A DNA stretch of 10,478 nucleotides from Chlorobiales bacterium (lineage in GTDB: Bacteria; Bacteroidota; Chlorobiia; Chlorobiales; Chlorobiaceae), in NCBI GenBank assembly GCA_022360355.1, contig JAKSCY010000292.1, forward strand, positions 1 to 10,478, in the 5' to 3' direction. The notes under the pieces were generated by a model, which was not told the DNA's origin, searched no databases, and worked only from the letters and a program-made list of their open reading frames with translations. Positions 1 through 7,021 of this stretch are shown one piece after another (within the stretch, counting starts at the first letter, position 1; the number at the start of each line of letters is the position of its first letter). Both the position numbers and the translations under genes were made by a program.

Positions 1-258
1 GATAACCGGAAGCAGGTAATGCTCGATAAAGCCCTCCTCGTAAGCGGCAAACTGCGCTTTCTGACGAAGATGGTTTTCGAGAGGAGTCAGCGGGCAGATC
101 CATCCTTTCCACTCGATCAACACGGCCCAGACAACCGCCGGGAGATGAATCCAGACAATCCACCGCCTCAGAAAAAGCAGCAAACCACCGGCGACAGCAA
201 AAATGATGAAAAGAAGATGGATCACCACAACGGCATCCGCCGCAAGCTTGTAGAACAT
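1..258 (-). CDS. DUF2784 family small membrane protein (partial, C-terminus beyond window)
   Basis: The minus strand from an ATG at 256-258 stays open to the left edge, giving 86 visible residues. The N-terminus has hydrophobic stretches at about residues 8-30 and 33-48, consistent with two membrane helices. A conserved-looking segment follows, with GWICPLTPLEN at residues 52-62 and EEGFIEHYLLP at 74-84. These motifs are what I know from the DUF2784 family (uncharacterised inner-membrane proteins of roughly 120 residues), so perhaps 30-40 residues are missing. A GAGGA ribosome binding site (plus-strand TCCTC at 262-266) sits close to the start. The gene lies 141 bp downstream of glyA on the same strand and may be co-transcribed, although the spacer is repeat-containing. 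The plus-strand frame over the same bases is a low-complexity antisense shadow. Function is unknown. Confidence 0.85.
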   Translation of the reverse strand, partial: MFYKLAADAVVVIHLLFIIFAVAGGLLLFLRRWIVWIHLPAVVWAVLIEWKGWICPLTPLENHLRQKAQFAAYEEGFIEHYLLPVI

Positions 259-275
259 GATTCCTCAGATAAGAA

Positions 276-289
276 AGTGACGGGTGACG
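276..289. repeat. Short heptamer repeat (AGTGACG GGTGACG)
   Basis: Two adjacent 7-nt units differing at one position lie in the spacer just upstream of the DUF2784 gene. Alone this is weak, but the same 7-nt periodicity occurs at 367-394 and 3133-3167. Confidence 0.4.
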
Positions 290-366
290 AGCTGGGATGG
301 ATAGCATTCGACCCCGAGACCCGACACCAACGGCGAATTCCGAAAAGAAGCGATCAAGCTACCCAG

Positions 367-394
367 CCGACTGCCGACTGAAAACTGCCGACTG
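367..394. repeat. Heptamer tandem repeat, CCGACTG x4 (one unit degenerate)
   Basis: Four consecutive 7-nt units read CCGACTG, CCGACTG, AAAACTG, CCGACTG. The tract lies immediately downstream of the glyA stop codon in the minus-strand spacer before DUF2784. No hairpin followed by a T-run was seen in this spacer, so there is no visible intrinsic terminator for glyA. It resembles the short tandemly repeated repetitive heptamers known from cyanobacterial intergenic DNA. Confidence 0.7.
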
Positions 395-399
395 ATCCC

Positions 400-1722
400 C
401 TATGGTGTTGGGCCAAAGTCATTAAGCGGCAAGCCTGCGCACATCGCTTTCACATCAGCCCTCACTTCTGCACAAACCTTTTCGACATCATCGCTGTTTG
501 CCGAGCTGATGACACGGTCAATGAGTCCGACAATGCTTTCCGCATGCGATTCGGTCATACCTCTTGTGGTCATTGCAGGTGTCCCGACACGGATACCACT
601 CGTCACGAAGGGTGACTTGTCATCGAAAGGCACCATGTTCTTGTTGACCGTGATACCGGCCTCATGCAGAAAATTTTCGGCCACTTTGCCGGTAACATCC
701 TTGTTGCGCAAGTCGATCAGCATGAGATGGTTTTTTGTACCGCCACTGACAATATGATAATCGAGACCGATAAACTTTTCTGCCATGACAGCAGCATTCT
801 TGCGAACCTGCTCGGCATAGGTGCGGAACTCCGGCTGCAATGCTTCACCGAACGCGACGCCTTTTGCCGCGATAATATGCATGAGCGGCCCCCCCTGAAT
901 ACCCGGCATGATCTCGGCATCGATCACTTCGGACATCATTTTAGTGCGTATTCCCTTTTTCGTCTTGACGGTGATTCCCAGAGTATTCTCAAAATCCCGG
1001 CCCATCATGATCATCCCGCCACGAGGCCCGCGAAGAGTTTTGTGGGTTGTGGTCGTCACGAAATGGCAATGCGGCATGGGATCGTTGAGCAGGCCGGATG
1101 CAATAAGACCGGCAGGATGAGCAATATCGGCCATCAGAAAAGCTCTGACCTTGTCAGCCACTTCCCTGAATGCTTTGAAGTCGAAGCCCTGGGAATAAGC
1201 GCTTGCACCGCAGATGATGAGTTTCGGACGGACGTTCAGGGCTATTTCCTCAACCTTGTTCATATCGATGCAGCCGGTCTCTTTATCCACCCCGTAGGTA
1301 TGCGCTTCGAAAAACTGTCCGGAAAAATTGACCTTGCTGCCATGGGTAAGATGACCGCCATGAGACAGATCAAGACCCATGATCCTGTCACCGGGTTTCA
1401 GCACTGCAAAAAGCACACCCATGTTCGCACTGGAACCGGAATGAGGCTGAACGTTGACATATTCGCAGCTGAAAAGCTTTTTGGCGCGCTCCCTCGCAAG
1501 ATTTTCAGCGACATCGACAAATTCACAGCCTCCATAGTACCGCTTGCCGGGATATCCTTCAGCATACTTGTTGGTCATGACCGACCCGCAGGCTTCCATC
1601 ACCGCTCTGCTTGCAAAATTCTCGGATGCAATCAGCTCAAGGGTTTCCGTCTGACGACGTATCTCCGAGGCAATTGCGTCAGCTACCTCTTTATCCTGTT
1701 TTTGAAGGATATCCATGTTCAT
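400..1722 (-). CDS. glyA: Serine hydroxymethyltransferase
   Basis: This cytosolic PLP enzyme interconverts serine plus tetrahydrofolate and glycine plus 5,10-methylene-THF, the main source of one-carbon units. The 440-residue product has the family landmarks: [11 protein letters not shown] at residues 26-36, the substrate and cofactor region [15 protein letters not shown] at 53-67, HSGSSAN at 94-100, the cofactor-ring aspartate in MADIAHPAG (D199), and the PLP-lysine segment [14 protein letters not shown] at 223-236, where K228 should form the Schiff base. Length is slightly above the E. coli enzyme (417). Two ATGs lie two codons apart at the start; the upstream one is used here, with an AGGAG about 12 nt ahead of it, so the second (MDILQK) is also possible. 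It follows ribBA by 48 bp on the same strand with no terminator between, suggesting one transcript. All key residues appear intact. Confidence 0.97.
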   Translation of the reverse strand: MNMDILQKQDKEVADAIASEIRRQTETLELIASENFASRAVMEACGSVMTNKYAEGYPGKRYYGGCEFVDVAENLARERAKKLFSCEYVNVQPHSGSSANMGVLFAVLKPGDRIMGLDLSHGGHLTHGSKVNFSGQFFEAHTYGVDKETGCIDMNKVEEIALNVRPKLIICGASAYSQGFDFKAFREVADKVRAFLMADIAHPAGLIASGLLNDPMPHCHFVTTTTHKTLRGPRGGMIMMGRDFENTLGITVKTKKGIRTKMMSEVIDAEIMPGIQGGPLMHIIAAKGVAFGEALQPEFRTYAEQVRKNAAVMAEKFIGLDYHIVSGGTKNHLMLIDLRNKDVTGKVAENFLHEAGITVNKNMVPFDDKSPFVTSGIRVGTPAMTTRGMTESHAESIVGLIDRVISSANSDDVEKVCAEVRADVKAMCAGLPLNDFGPTP

Positions 1723-1770
1723 GAACTGTTTATTCTCCTGATAGTATAAGTTTAGTTGTAACGTAAAAAG

Positions 1771-3030
1771 TCATGCGTCCTTCTGCCCGGGACCCTCATC
1801 CGTACAGGTGCAGGAACAGGCGATCATGTGCCCCATCTTGTCCCGCTTGGTTTCGAGGTACCCCTGGTTCAGCGGGTTAGGAACAATCTCGATCGGCACC
1901 CTTTCCACTATCTCAAGACCGTACCCCTCAAGCCCGACAATCTTTTTCGGATTGTTGGTCATCAAACACATTTTCTTCACCCCGAGGTCCTGCAGAATCT
2001 GCGCACCGATACCGTAATCCCGAAGATCAGCTTTGAACCCGAGCTTTTCGTTAGCCTCAACCGTATCGAAGCCTTCGTCCTGAAGATTGTATGCCTTCAG
2101 TTTGTTGATGAGACCGATACCACGGCCTTCCTGCATAAGGTAGACAAGGACACCCTTGCCTTTCTTATCGATCTGCTGCATGGCGGCAGCAAGCTGGTTG
2201 CCGCAGTCGCAACGCAACGAGGCAAAAACATCTCCGGTAGCACACTGTGAATGCACACGCACGAGAACCGGCTCGTCCGTGTCAACATCACCTTTTACAA
2301 ATGCGAGGTGGTTCTGCTGATGGTCATCGCAGCATGTTTCATAGGCAATCAGTCTGAACTCTCCGTGCCTTGTCGGCAGCTTTGTTTCAACCGACCGGGA
2401 AACCAGCTTCTTGCGCTTCATCTGGTAGGCAACAAGGTCCTTTATTGTAATAAGTTTCAGCCCGAACTTCTCTTTTATGTTCAGGAGCTCGGGAAGCCTT
2501 GCCATGCTCCCGTCATCGTGCAGAATTTCACACAGCAGTCCCGCCGGGGAACATCCCGCGAGTTCCGCCAGGTCCACAGCGGCCTCGGTATGCCCTACCC
2601 TTCTCAGAACTCCACCCTCCATTGCACGCAAGGGGAAAATGTGTCCCGGTCTTGAAAAGTCATCCGCATGAGAAGCGGGGTCTCCGAGCATCTTTATTGT
2701 CATATACCGGTCATAGGCCGAAATACCGGTTGTCACCCCTTCAGCGAGAGCGTCAACCGATACGGTAAAATTTGTCTCGTGCTGCGATGTGTTCCGCTGA
2801 ACCATCGGATCGAGCTGCAGTTCCTTCGAGCGCTCCATGGTGACAGCAACGCAAAGCAGCCCTCTTGCCTCCTTGGTAATAAAGTTCACCATCTCAGGAG
2901 TCACTTTTTCCGCCGCTGCTATAAAGTCACCTTCATCCTCACGATCCTCGTCATCAATAACAATGACAAGCTTTCCCGCTTTTATATCCTCTAATGCAGA
3001 CTCTATCGAATCAATCCTCGACTTTTTCAT
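1771..3030 (-). CDS. ribBA: Bifunctional 3,4-dihydroxy-2-butanone 4-phosphate synthase / GTP cyclohydrolase II
   Basis: The protein makes both precursors of riboflavin: the four-carbon unit from ribulose 5-phosphate (RibB part) and the pyrimidine precursor from GTP (RibA part). The RibB domain, about residues 1-205, shows [11 protein letters not shown] at 26-36, [10 protein letters not shown] at 127-136, [15 protein letters not shown] at 146-160 and HDDGSMARL at 171-179. The RibA domain, about 210-400, has the zinc ligands C263, C274 and C276 (C-x10-C-x-C), [10 protein letters not shown] at 298-307, [11 protein letters not shown] at 336-346 and TNNPKK at 358-363. Both halves look catalytically intact, and 419 residues is a normal length for the fusion. 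The C-terminus adds a short C405-S-C407-T-C409 tail. The ATG at 3030 is the furthest upstream possible because a TAG lies five codons before it; no strong ribosome binding site is visible. No FMN riboswitch was recognised upstream. Confidence 0.97.
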   Translation of the reverse strand: MKKSRIDSIESALEDIKAGKLVIVIDDEDREDEGDFIAAAEKVTPEMVNFITKEARGLLCVAVTMERSKELQLDPMVQRNTSQHETNFTVSVDALAEGVTTGISAYDRYMTIKMLGDPASHADDFSRPGHIFPLRAMEGGVLRRVGHTEAAVDLAELAGCSPAGLLCEILHDDGSMARLPELLNIKEKFGLKLITIKDLVAYQMKRKKLVSRSVETKLPTRHGEFRLIAYETCCDDHQQNHLAFVKGDVDTDEPVLVRVHSQCATGDVFASLRCDCGNQLAAAMQQIDKKGKGVLVYLMQEGRGIGLINKLKAYNLQDEGFDTVEANEKLGFKADLRDYGIGAQILQDLGVKKMCLMTNNPKKIVGLEGYGLEIVERVPIEIVPNPLNQGYLETKRDKMGHMIACSCTCTDEGPGQKDA

Positions 3031-3389
3031 ACTGATACGATGTTTCTATTTCCAAATGTTACTTATCCCTGTATTAAGCGATTGTTCGGGCTCCCTATTG
3101 ACAGTAAAGAGTAACAACTACTACCTCTTCATTTTTGCCTTTTGACCTTTTACTTTTGACTTTTCTCCCGTCTTTTGCCGCTCTTTGCAGGAACCATAAA
3201 AAAGTGCTCAACCCAGGCGATCCAAAACTCCGTTTAAGGTACAGTAATGTAAAAAATCTTCGGATACAAACCCCCTCTTTGATAACCCTTTGCATTTTTG
3301 TATACTTCACGGATTTTCGACTACCAGGGTATTTTTGTTATCTTTACAGCAGCTTTTATTCCAGGCTTCTCAAAACTCATCGACACTGC
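3031..3389. other. Divergent intergenic region between ribBA and carB
   Basis: This 359-bp spacer must carry promoters for both flanking genes. It holds the T-rich heptamer tract at 3133-3167. A TATCTTTAC at 3339-3347, 43 bp before the carB start, resembles the Bacteroidetes/Chlorobi -7 element TAnnTTTG with one mismatch, but no partner element was convincing. An open frame in phase with carB runs back to 3135; its translation is low-complexity and shows no carbamoyl-phosphate synthase similarity, so it is treated as non-coding. No FMN riboswitch or small RNA was recognised. Confidence 0.6.
3133..3167. repeat. T-rich heptamer tandem repeat (TTTTGAC-type, 5 units)
   Basis: Five consecutive 7-nt units read TTTTGCC, TTTTGAC, CTTTTAC, TTTTGAC, TTTTCTC in strict register. 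The tract lies midway between the divergent ribBA and carB genes. Unit sequence differs from the CCGACTG tract at 367-394 but the 7-nt period is the same. Confidence 0.7.
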
Positions 3390-5246
3390 ATGACCACAGC
3401 AGCTTCAGACCTATCCGAAGAGCTCCTCAACCTGACTCACAAACTATCCAGAGAGCACCTGTTCAAGGCGAAAGAACATGGCTTTTCCGACTGTCAGCTT
3501 GGCTATATTTTCAATGTTTCCGACCAATCCATTCGCGATCTGAGGAAACATTACAATCTGCACTCCGTTTTTAAAACCGTAGATACCTGCGCGGCCGAAT
3601 TTGATGCAAAAACTCCTTATCACTACTCAACCTACGACGAGGAAAACGAGTCAGTACGGTCGGACCGTAAAAAAGTGGTTATTCTGGGAGGTGGACCAAA
3701 CCGCATTGGACAGGGAATAGAATTCGATTATTGTTGTGTTCAGGCTGTTTTCGCGCTCAGGGATGCAGGTTATGAATCCATCATGATCAACTGCAACCCC
3801 GAAACCGTTTCTACCGACTACGATATTGCCGACAAGCTCTACTTCGAACCCCTTACTTTCGAAGATACCATCCGTATCCTTGAACATGAACAGCCACTCG
3901 GTGTGATTGTAAGCTTCGGAGGCCAGACACCTCTGAAACTCTCCACAAAGCTTGAAGAAGCCGGTGTCACCATTCTCGGAACCTCATCGAAGGGCATCGA
4001 CCTTGCCGAGGACAGGAAAAAATTCGGCGCACTGCTTCGCAAACTCGATATTCCCCATCCGGATTACGATACCGCGGTTTCGTTTGAAGAAGCACAGGAA
4101 ATCACCGGCAGAATCGGCTATCCTGTTCTGGTAAGGCCCAGCTATGTTCTTGGCGGTCGCGCGATGAAAATCATATACAGCGACGACTCGCTTAAAGAAT
4201 ATGTCGATCAGGCCTTGTTTATCTCCGAGAAATATCCGCTCCTGATTGACCGCTTTTTGGAAACTGCGGTTGAATTCGACATCGATGCGCTGGCAGACAG
4301 TACCGACTGCGTTGTCAGCGGCATCATGCAGCATGTCGAGGCCGCCGGCATTCACAGCGGCGACTCGACATCCATTCTTCCCTATCACAACATCTCACCC
4401 GATGTTATCAAAACCATGAAAGAGTACACACGCAGGCTTGCCGAAAGCCTGAACGTGGTCGGGTTGATGAATGTTCAGTACGCCGTACAAAACAACAAGG
4501 TATACGTCATCGAGGTAAATCCACGTGCAAGCCGTACCGTTCCGTTTGTTGGAAAAGCAACCGCTGTCCCTCTTGTAAAAATCGCAACAAAGATCATGCT
4601 CGGCGAAAAACTTTCCGACCTCCGCAAGGAATACCGCCTGGCGGACTGCGACGAACTCGGCATGAACCACCTTGCCATCAAGGAACCGGTATTTCCTTTC
4701 TCCAAATTCCTGAAATCCGGTGTCTATCTTGGTCCGGAAATGCGTTCCACCGGTGAAGCCATGAGCCTTGCTTATGATTTCCCTGAAGCATTCGCAAAGG
4801 CATATCAGGCGGCAAACATGGAACTGCCGAAATCCGGCACGGTATTTATCAGCGTCAACAATCACGACAAGGATGAAAGAATTATCAGGATCGCAAAAGA
4901 GCTCTATCGGGTAGGGTTCGACCTTGTAGCGACCGCAGGAACACAACAGTTTCTTGCCGACAACGGTATCGAATGCAAAAAAATTTACAAGGTAGGCGAA
5001 GAAGGACGTCCAAACGTCTTTGACACTATCCGGCTCGGTAAAATAGACCTTGTCATCAACACTCCTCTGGGCGAACGTGCCCTCCATGACGAAGAAGCTA
5101 TCGGTTCTGCGTCCGTTATGAACGGCGTTCCGTTTGTCACAACCATTGAGGCTGCCGAAGCATCGGTGCAGGCAATAGCCTGCCTTCGACGTCAGGAATT
5201 CGGCATTAAAAGCCTGCAGGAATATGCAGCTTACCGCGACAAATAA
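3390..5246 (+). CDS. carB: Carbamoyl-phosphate synthase large subunit, C-terminal half (split CarB)
   Basis: The CarB C-terminal half uses ATP to phosphorylate carbamate, giving carbamoyl phosphate for pyrimidine and arginine synthesis, and carries the allosteric domain. The product has 618 residues from the ATG at 3390. Residues 12-66 match the latter part of the oligomerisation domain; 95-400 form an ATP-grasp synthetase domain with GGGPNRIGQGIEFDY (100-114), NCNPETVSTDYD (134-145), RPSYVLGGRAM (249-259) and EVNPRASRT (375-383); about 482-618 form the MGS-like regulatory domain. The E. coli protein has 1073 residues, and its first ATP-grasp half is absent here. The in-frame sequence upstream does not encode it, so the N-terminal half should be a separate gene, as in Aquifex and Methanocaldococcus. 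The start is chosen because homology begins just after it; the ribosome binding site is poor. The 3' end overlaps the convergent YpsA-like gene by 16 bp. Confidence 0.93.
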   Translation: MTTAASDLSEELLNLTHKLSREHLFKAKEHGFSDCQLGYIFNVSDQSIRDLRKHYNLHSVFKTVDTCAAEFDAKTPYHYSTYDEENESVRSDRKKVVILGGGPNRIGQGIEFDYCCVQAVFALRDAGYESIMINCNPETVSTDYDIADKLYFEPLTFEDTIRILEHEQPLGVIVSFGGQTPLKLSTKLEEAGVTILGTSSKGIDLAEDRKKFGALLRKLDIPHPDYDTAVSFEEAQEITGRIGYPVLVRPSYVLGGRAMKIIYSDDSLKEYVDQALFISEKYPLLIDRFLETAVEFDIDALADSTDCVVSGIMQHVEAAGIHSGDSTSILPYHNISPDVIKTMKEYTRRLAESLNVVGLMNVQYAVQNNKVYVIEVNPRASRTVPFVGKATAVPLVKIATKIMLGEKLSDLRKEYRLADCDELGMNHLAIKEPVFPFSKFLKSGVYLGPEMRSTGEAMSLAYDFPEAFAKAYQAANMELPKSGTVFISVNNHDKDERIIRIAKELYRVGFDLVATAGTQQFLADNGIECKKIYKVGEEGRPNVFDTIRLGKIDLVINTPLGERALHDEEAIGSASVMNGVPFVTTIEAAEASVQAIACLRRQEFGIKSLQEYAAYRDK

Positions 5247-5686
5247 ATTTTCCCGAGAAGCTCCAGCGCCATATCATAGATTGCGGGCTCCGAACTCGCT
5301 CTCGGGCCTGCAACATTCAATACGTTCACACCATTGTTTTTCAGCCATCCCGCAACAAGCATCTCTTCAGTTCCATCAACAAGGCACACAACCATTACAG
5401 GCTTTCCCGTATTCCAGGCTGCTTCCAGCGTGTAGAGAGATCCTCCCGACAACTCGCGGTTGATGATAATCAGCGTACCGTCCGAATCCCTCACATTCCA
5501 CTCGGTTCGCTGACGATAATCTCTACGGGGCGTTTCGTTCAGGTTGTACCTTTCGTCCAGCATTCCATCCTCTGCACGTCTTCCTTTCGGACACCAGCCA
5601 CCGTGTTCAATTCCGTTTGCCAGAGCGAAGTCCAGTGCTGCCCGGTCAACACCAGTCTGCCCGCCAGAAACAATTTTCCGGAACAC
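5231..5686 (-). CDS. Circularly permuted YpsA (SLOG) family protein, putative molybdenum carrier
   Basis: The 151-residue product matches the family annotated as putative molybdenum cofactor carrier or cpYpsA (PF12694), a Rossmann-like SLOG fold thought to bind nucleotides or related ligands. Recognisable segments are SGGQTGVDRAALDFA (7-21), GGWCPKGRRAEDG (29-41), NLNETPRRDY (48-57), RTEWNVRDSDGTLI (60-73), a glycine pair at 81-82, and NVAGPRASSEP (124-134). The only plausible start is GTG at 5684-5686, because the homology begins at once and the next internal Met is residue 42. The gene starts 9 bp after the stop codon of the Rieske-like gene with no clear ribosome binding site, so translational coupling is likely. 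The last 16 bp overlap the end of carB on the opposite strand. The molybdenum role is a family label and not demonstrated by anything in this sequence. Confidence 0.88.
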   Translation of the reverse strand: MFRKIVSGGQTGVDRAALDFALANGIEHGGWCPKGRRAEDGMLDERYNLNETPRRDYRQRTEWNVRDSDGTLIIINRELSGGSLYTLEAAWNTGKPVMVVCLVDGTEEMLVAGWLKNNGVNVLNVAGPRASSEPAIYDMALELLGKIYLSR

Positions 5687-5695
5687 AGGCAGACA

Positions 5696-6115
5696 CTATT
5701 TCAGCGTTATGGTAAGGGTTTCTCCCGCCTGGTCAACGCGATAGACGGTCAGCGGCCCTTTTGCAGGCCCCTCTATCAAAGAGCCGTCATAGCTGAATGT
5801 CGACGTTCCGACGCTGCAGCATTGAATGGTGTTTGTTCCCGGGACAGGATCAAGTGCCCGCTTGCCGTGAGTACAACGGTTTTGGAATGCACGATACTCT
5901 CCGTCATCACCATGCACAACCAGTACAGGCACTTTTACACCCTTGCCGTCAATACGTACCGCAGAACCCTTGCTGTTCAGCTCCGGCACTGCCTTGAGAT
6001 CAAGAGTGATCTTTCCTTCAGATGCATCCCAAGCCTCCTGCCGGGACGGTTTGCGCGTTGCGCAAAGGCCGAATAAACGCTGAAAAATATTCCTGTCGAG
6101 TTTTTGAACGCTCAT
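5696..6115 (-). CDS. Rieske-like [2Fe-2S] domain protein with altered ligand set
   Basis: The product is 139 residues: a roughly 30-residue basic N-terminus, then a Rieske-type beta domain. The first cluster motif is normal, CTH at residues 81-83. After the usual DPVPGTNTIQ linker (89-98) the second motif should read C-x2-H. Here it reads C99-C-S-V102-G-T-S-T-F, with valine where the second histidine ligand belongs. YDGSLIEGPAKGPL (109-122) follows as in ordinary Rieske domains, so the fold is clear. Possible ligands are C81, H83, C99 and perhaps C100. There is no signal peptide or Tat motif, so it is probably cytosolic, unlike the Rieske protein of a cytochrome bc complex. The ATG at 6115 is the furthest upstream start, since a TAA lies two codons before it. 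It leads a two-gene unit with the cpYpsA gene. Confidence 0.88.
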   Translation of the reverse strand: MSVQKLDRNIFQRLFGLCATRKPSRQEAWDASEGKITLDLKAVPELNSKGSAVRIDGKGVKVPVLVVHGDDGEYRAFQNRCTHGKRALDPVPGTNTIQCCSVGTSTFSYDGSLIEGPAKGPLTVYRVDQAGETLTITLK

Positions 6116-6298
6116 TTTTTATCGCGATTGGTGGTTGGCGTTGTGTACCTTTCTCCTGAAATTTACATTTTCCTGAACTGAGCGTTTCAACAAATACCCA
6201 ATAACTGGAAGTTTATTAAAAAAAGTCTTTTATAATGTGCTTATAGTGCGATTGTTCCTCGCCTGCCAGGTAAAAGTGAAAACTGATTATTTTTTTCC
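6116..6298. other. Divergent intergenic region between the Rieske-like and ferritin-like genes
   Basis: This 183-bp spacer separates oppositely oriented genes and must hold promoters for both. On the plus strand a consensus -10 box lies at 6231-6236 (listed separately). On the minus strand, TTGAAA followed 19 bp later by TAAATT could serve the Rieske-like gene, but the spacing is poor. An AGGAG on the minus strand lies over 30 bp from that gene's ATG and cannot serve it. Confidence 0.5.
6231..6236 (+). promoter_or_regulatory. Candidate -10 box (TATAAT) for the ferritin-like gene
   Basis: A perfect TATAAT lies 62 bp before the ATG at 6299, in an A/T-rich stretch. No matching -35 hexamer at 16-18 bp was found, nor an extended TGn, so the call rests on the -10 sequence and its position. 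Confidence 0.35.
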
Positions 6299-6784
6299 AT
6301 GGATACTTCACTATCTGAACTACTGGACCTCTCTATAGCCCATGAAATCAATATAAGCCGCCTCTATACCCTTTTTCATGAGCTCTTCGAGGAAGACGAG
6401 GATTTCTGGTGGCAGCTTTCGATCGAAGAAAGAAGCCATGCCGCACTTCTCCGCAACGAGAAAGCCGCTCACAAACATGCCGAAACAGTTCCGGAAAATC
6501 TGCTTACGGACGATCTTGATGCGCTGAAGTCCTCCAATGCAAAACTTGAATCGCTTATCGACGATTATACTGCCAATCCGCCGGCGCGGGAGGAAGCGCT
6601 GCAGACAGCCTATGACCTTGAACTGTCCGTAGGAGAAATCCATTACCAGGAATTCATGAACAGAAAATCCTGTTCTCTTTCCGACGAACTGTTCAAACAG
6701 CTCAACCTGGAGGACAAGGACCATGCTGACAGGATAAAATCATACATGCAGGCTAACGGCATGTCCCCGCAGGAAAGGGAATGA
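6299..6784 (+). CDS. Ferritin-like (rubrerythrin-type) diiron domain protein
   Basis: The 161-residue, helix-rich product has the spacing of a four-helix-bundle diiron protein. Candidate metal ligands are E16 (helix 1, AHEINISRLY), E44 and H47 (EERSH, the ExxH of helix 2), E108 or E113 in LELSVGEIHYQE (helix 3), and D139-K-D-H142 in helix 4, an ExxH variant with Asp for Glu. There is no rubredoxin-like CxxC tail, so it is not a full rubrerythrin. Such proteins oxidise or store iron or reduce peroxide; which applies here cannot be read from the sequence. The start is an ATG overlapping an NcoI-like CCATGG with no nearby ribosome binding site. It is transcribed away from the Rieske-like gene. 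Its last 99 bp and the next 7 bp recur at 8725-8830 as a broken copy, which makes this gene one edge of a rearranged segment. Confidence 0.85.
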   Translation: MDTSLSELLDLSIAHEINISRLYTLFHELFEEDEDFWWQLSIEERSHAALLRNEKAAHKHAETVPENLLTDDLDALKSSNAKLESLIDDYTANPPAREEALQTAYDLELSVGEIHYQEFMNRKSCSLSDELFKQLNLEDKDHADRIKSYMQANGMSPQERE

Positions 6785-6791
6785 AACCCGG
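6686..6791 (+). repeat. Direct repeat, copy 1 (3' end of ferritin-like gene)
   Basis: This 106-bp stretch, codons 130 to stop plus 7 bp, matches 8725-8830 without gaps at 100 of 106 positions. The last 58 bp (6734-6791) are identical. Similarity stops abruptly on the right, at GGCAATG against GGAACAG, and fades gradually on the left. Confidence 0.95.
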
Positions 6792-7018
6792 CAATGTTTC
6801 TCCATCCTCCCTCCCTTTTATGGGCGCCTCTGTTTAACATCGGACAACATATCCTTCTGAAGATCAATAACTTTAACAGGCAGAAAAACCGTATCTTACA
6901 GCAACTCTTATCATTTGACCCCGCTGTTATGAAAAACATCAACTCCGGCATGCCGGAATACCAAACTCAAGGCTCCGTTAGTAAAGCTCAATGAACACAT
7001 AGACCGGCAGATTGAGCT
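6785..7018. other. Non-coding spacer between ferritin-like gene and antitoxin-like gene
   Basis: This 234-bp stretch shows no convincing gene on either strand. It contains the 14-bp palindrome at 6944-6957 and the left arm of the inverted repeat ending at 7021. A 66-codon plus-strand open frame at 6794-6994 has no recognisable features. A toxin gene would be expected here, downstream of the minus-strand antitoxin, and none is present: minus-strand frames are interrupted by stops. Confidence 0.5.
6944..6957. repeat. Perfect 14-bp palindrome TCCGGCATGCCGGA
   Basis: The sequence equals its own reverse complement over 14 bp and is G+C-rich in an A/T-rich spacer. It could be a protein-binding site or the core of a small hairpin. 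No T-run follows, so it is not an intrinsic terminator. Confidence 0.5.
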
Positions 7019-7021
7019 TTA
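6982..7021. repeat. Inverted repeat, 11-bp arms (TAAAGCTCAAT), 18-nt loop
   Basis: The arms 6982-6992 and 7011-7021 are exact reverse complements. The right arm includes the stop codon of the antitoxin-like gene, so the hairpin would form at the very end of that transcript. It lacks a clear U-run on either strand and could act as a weak terminator, an mRNA-stabilising structure or an operator. Confidence 0.5.

Noticed and set aside
19..381. Plus-strand 120-codon open frame
   Set aside because: It is antisense to the DUF2784 gene, whose translation shows clear family motifs; the plus-strand product is charged low-complexity and runs into the heptamer repeat.
664..1749. Plus-strand 361-codon open frame
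   Set aside because: It is a long antisense shadow of glyA with no recognisable motif, while the minus-strand product is a complete SHMT.
3031..3140. FMN riboswitch ahead of ribBA
   Set aside because: None of the conserved RFN element segments were recognised in the leader.
3135..3389. N-terminal extension of carB
   Set aside because: The 85 extra codons are low-complexity, include the heptamer tract and have no CarB similarity; homology begins just after the ATG at 3390.
4395..5087. Minus-strand 230-codon open frame
   Set aside because: It lies wholly inside carB on the opposite strand; the carB frame carries conserved ATP-grasp and MGS motifs across it.
6785..7018. Toxin gene paired with the antitoxin-like gene
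   Set aside because: The minus-strand frames are broken by stops and show no PIN-domain aspartates, so no toxin can be called.
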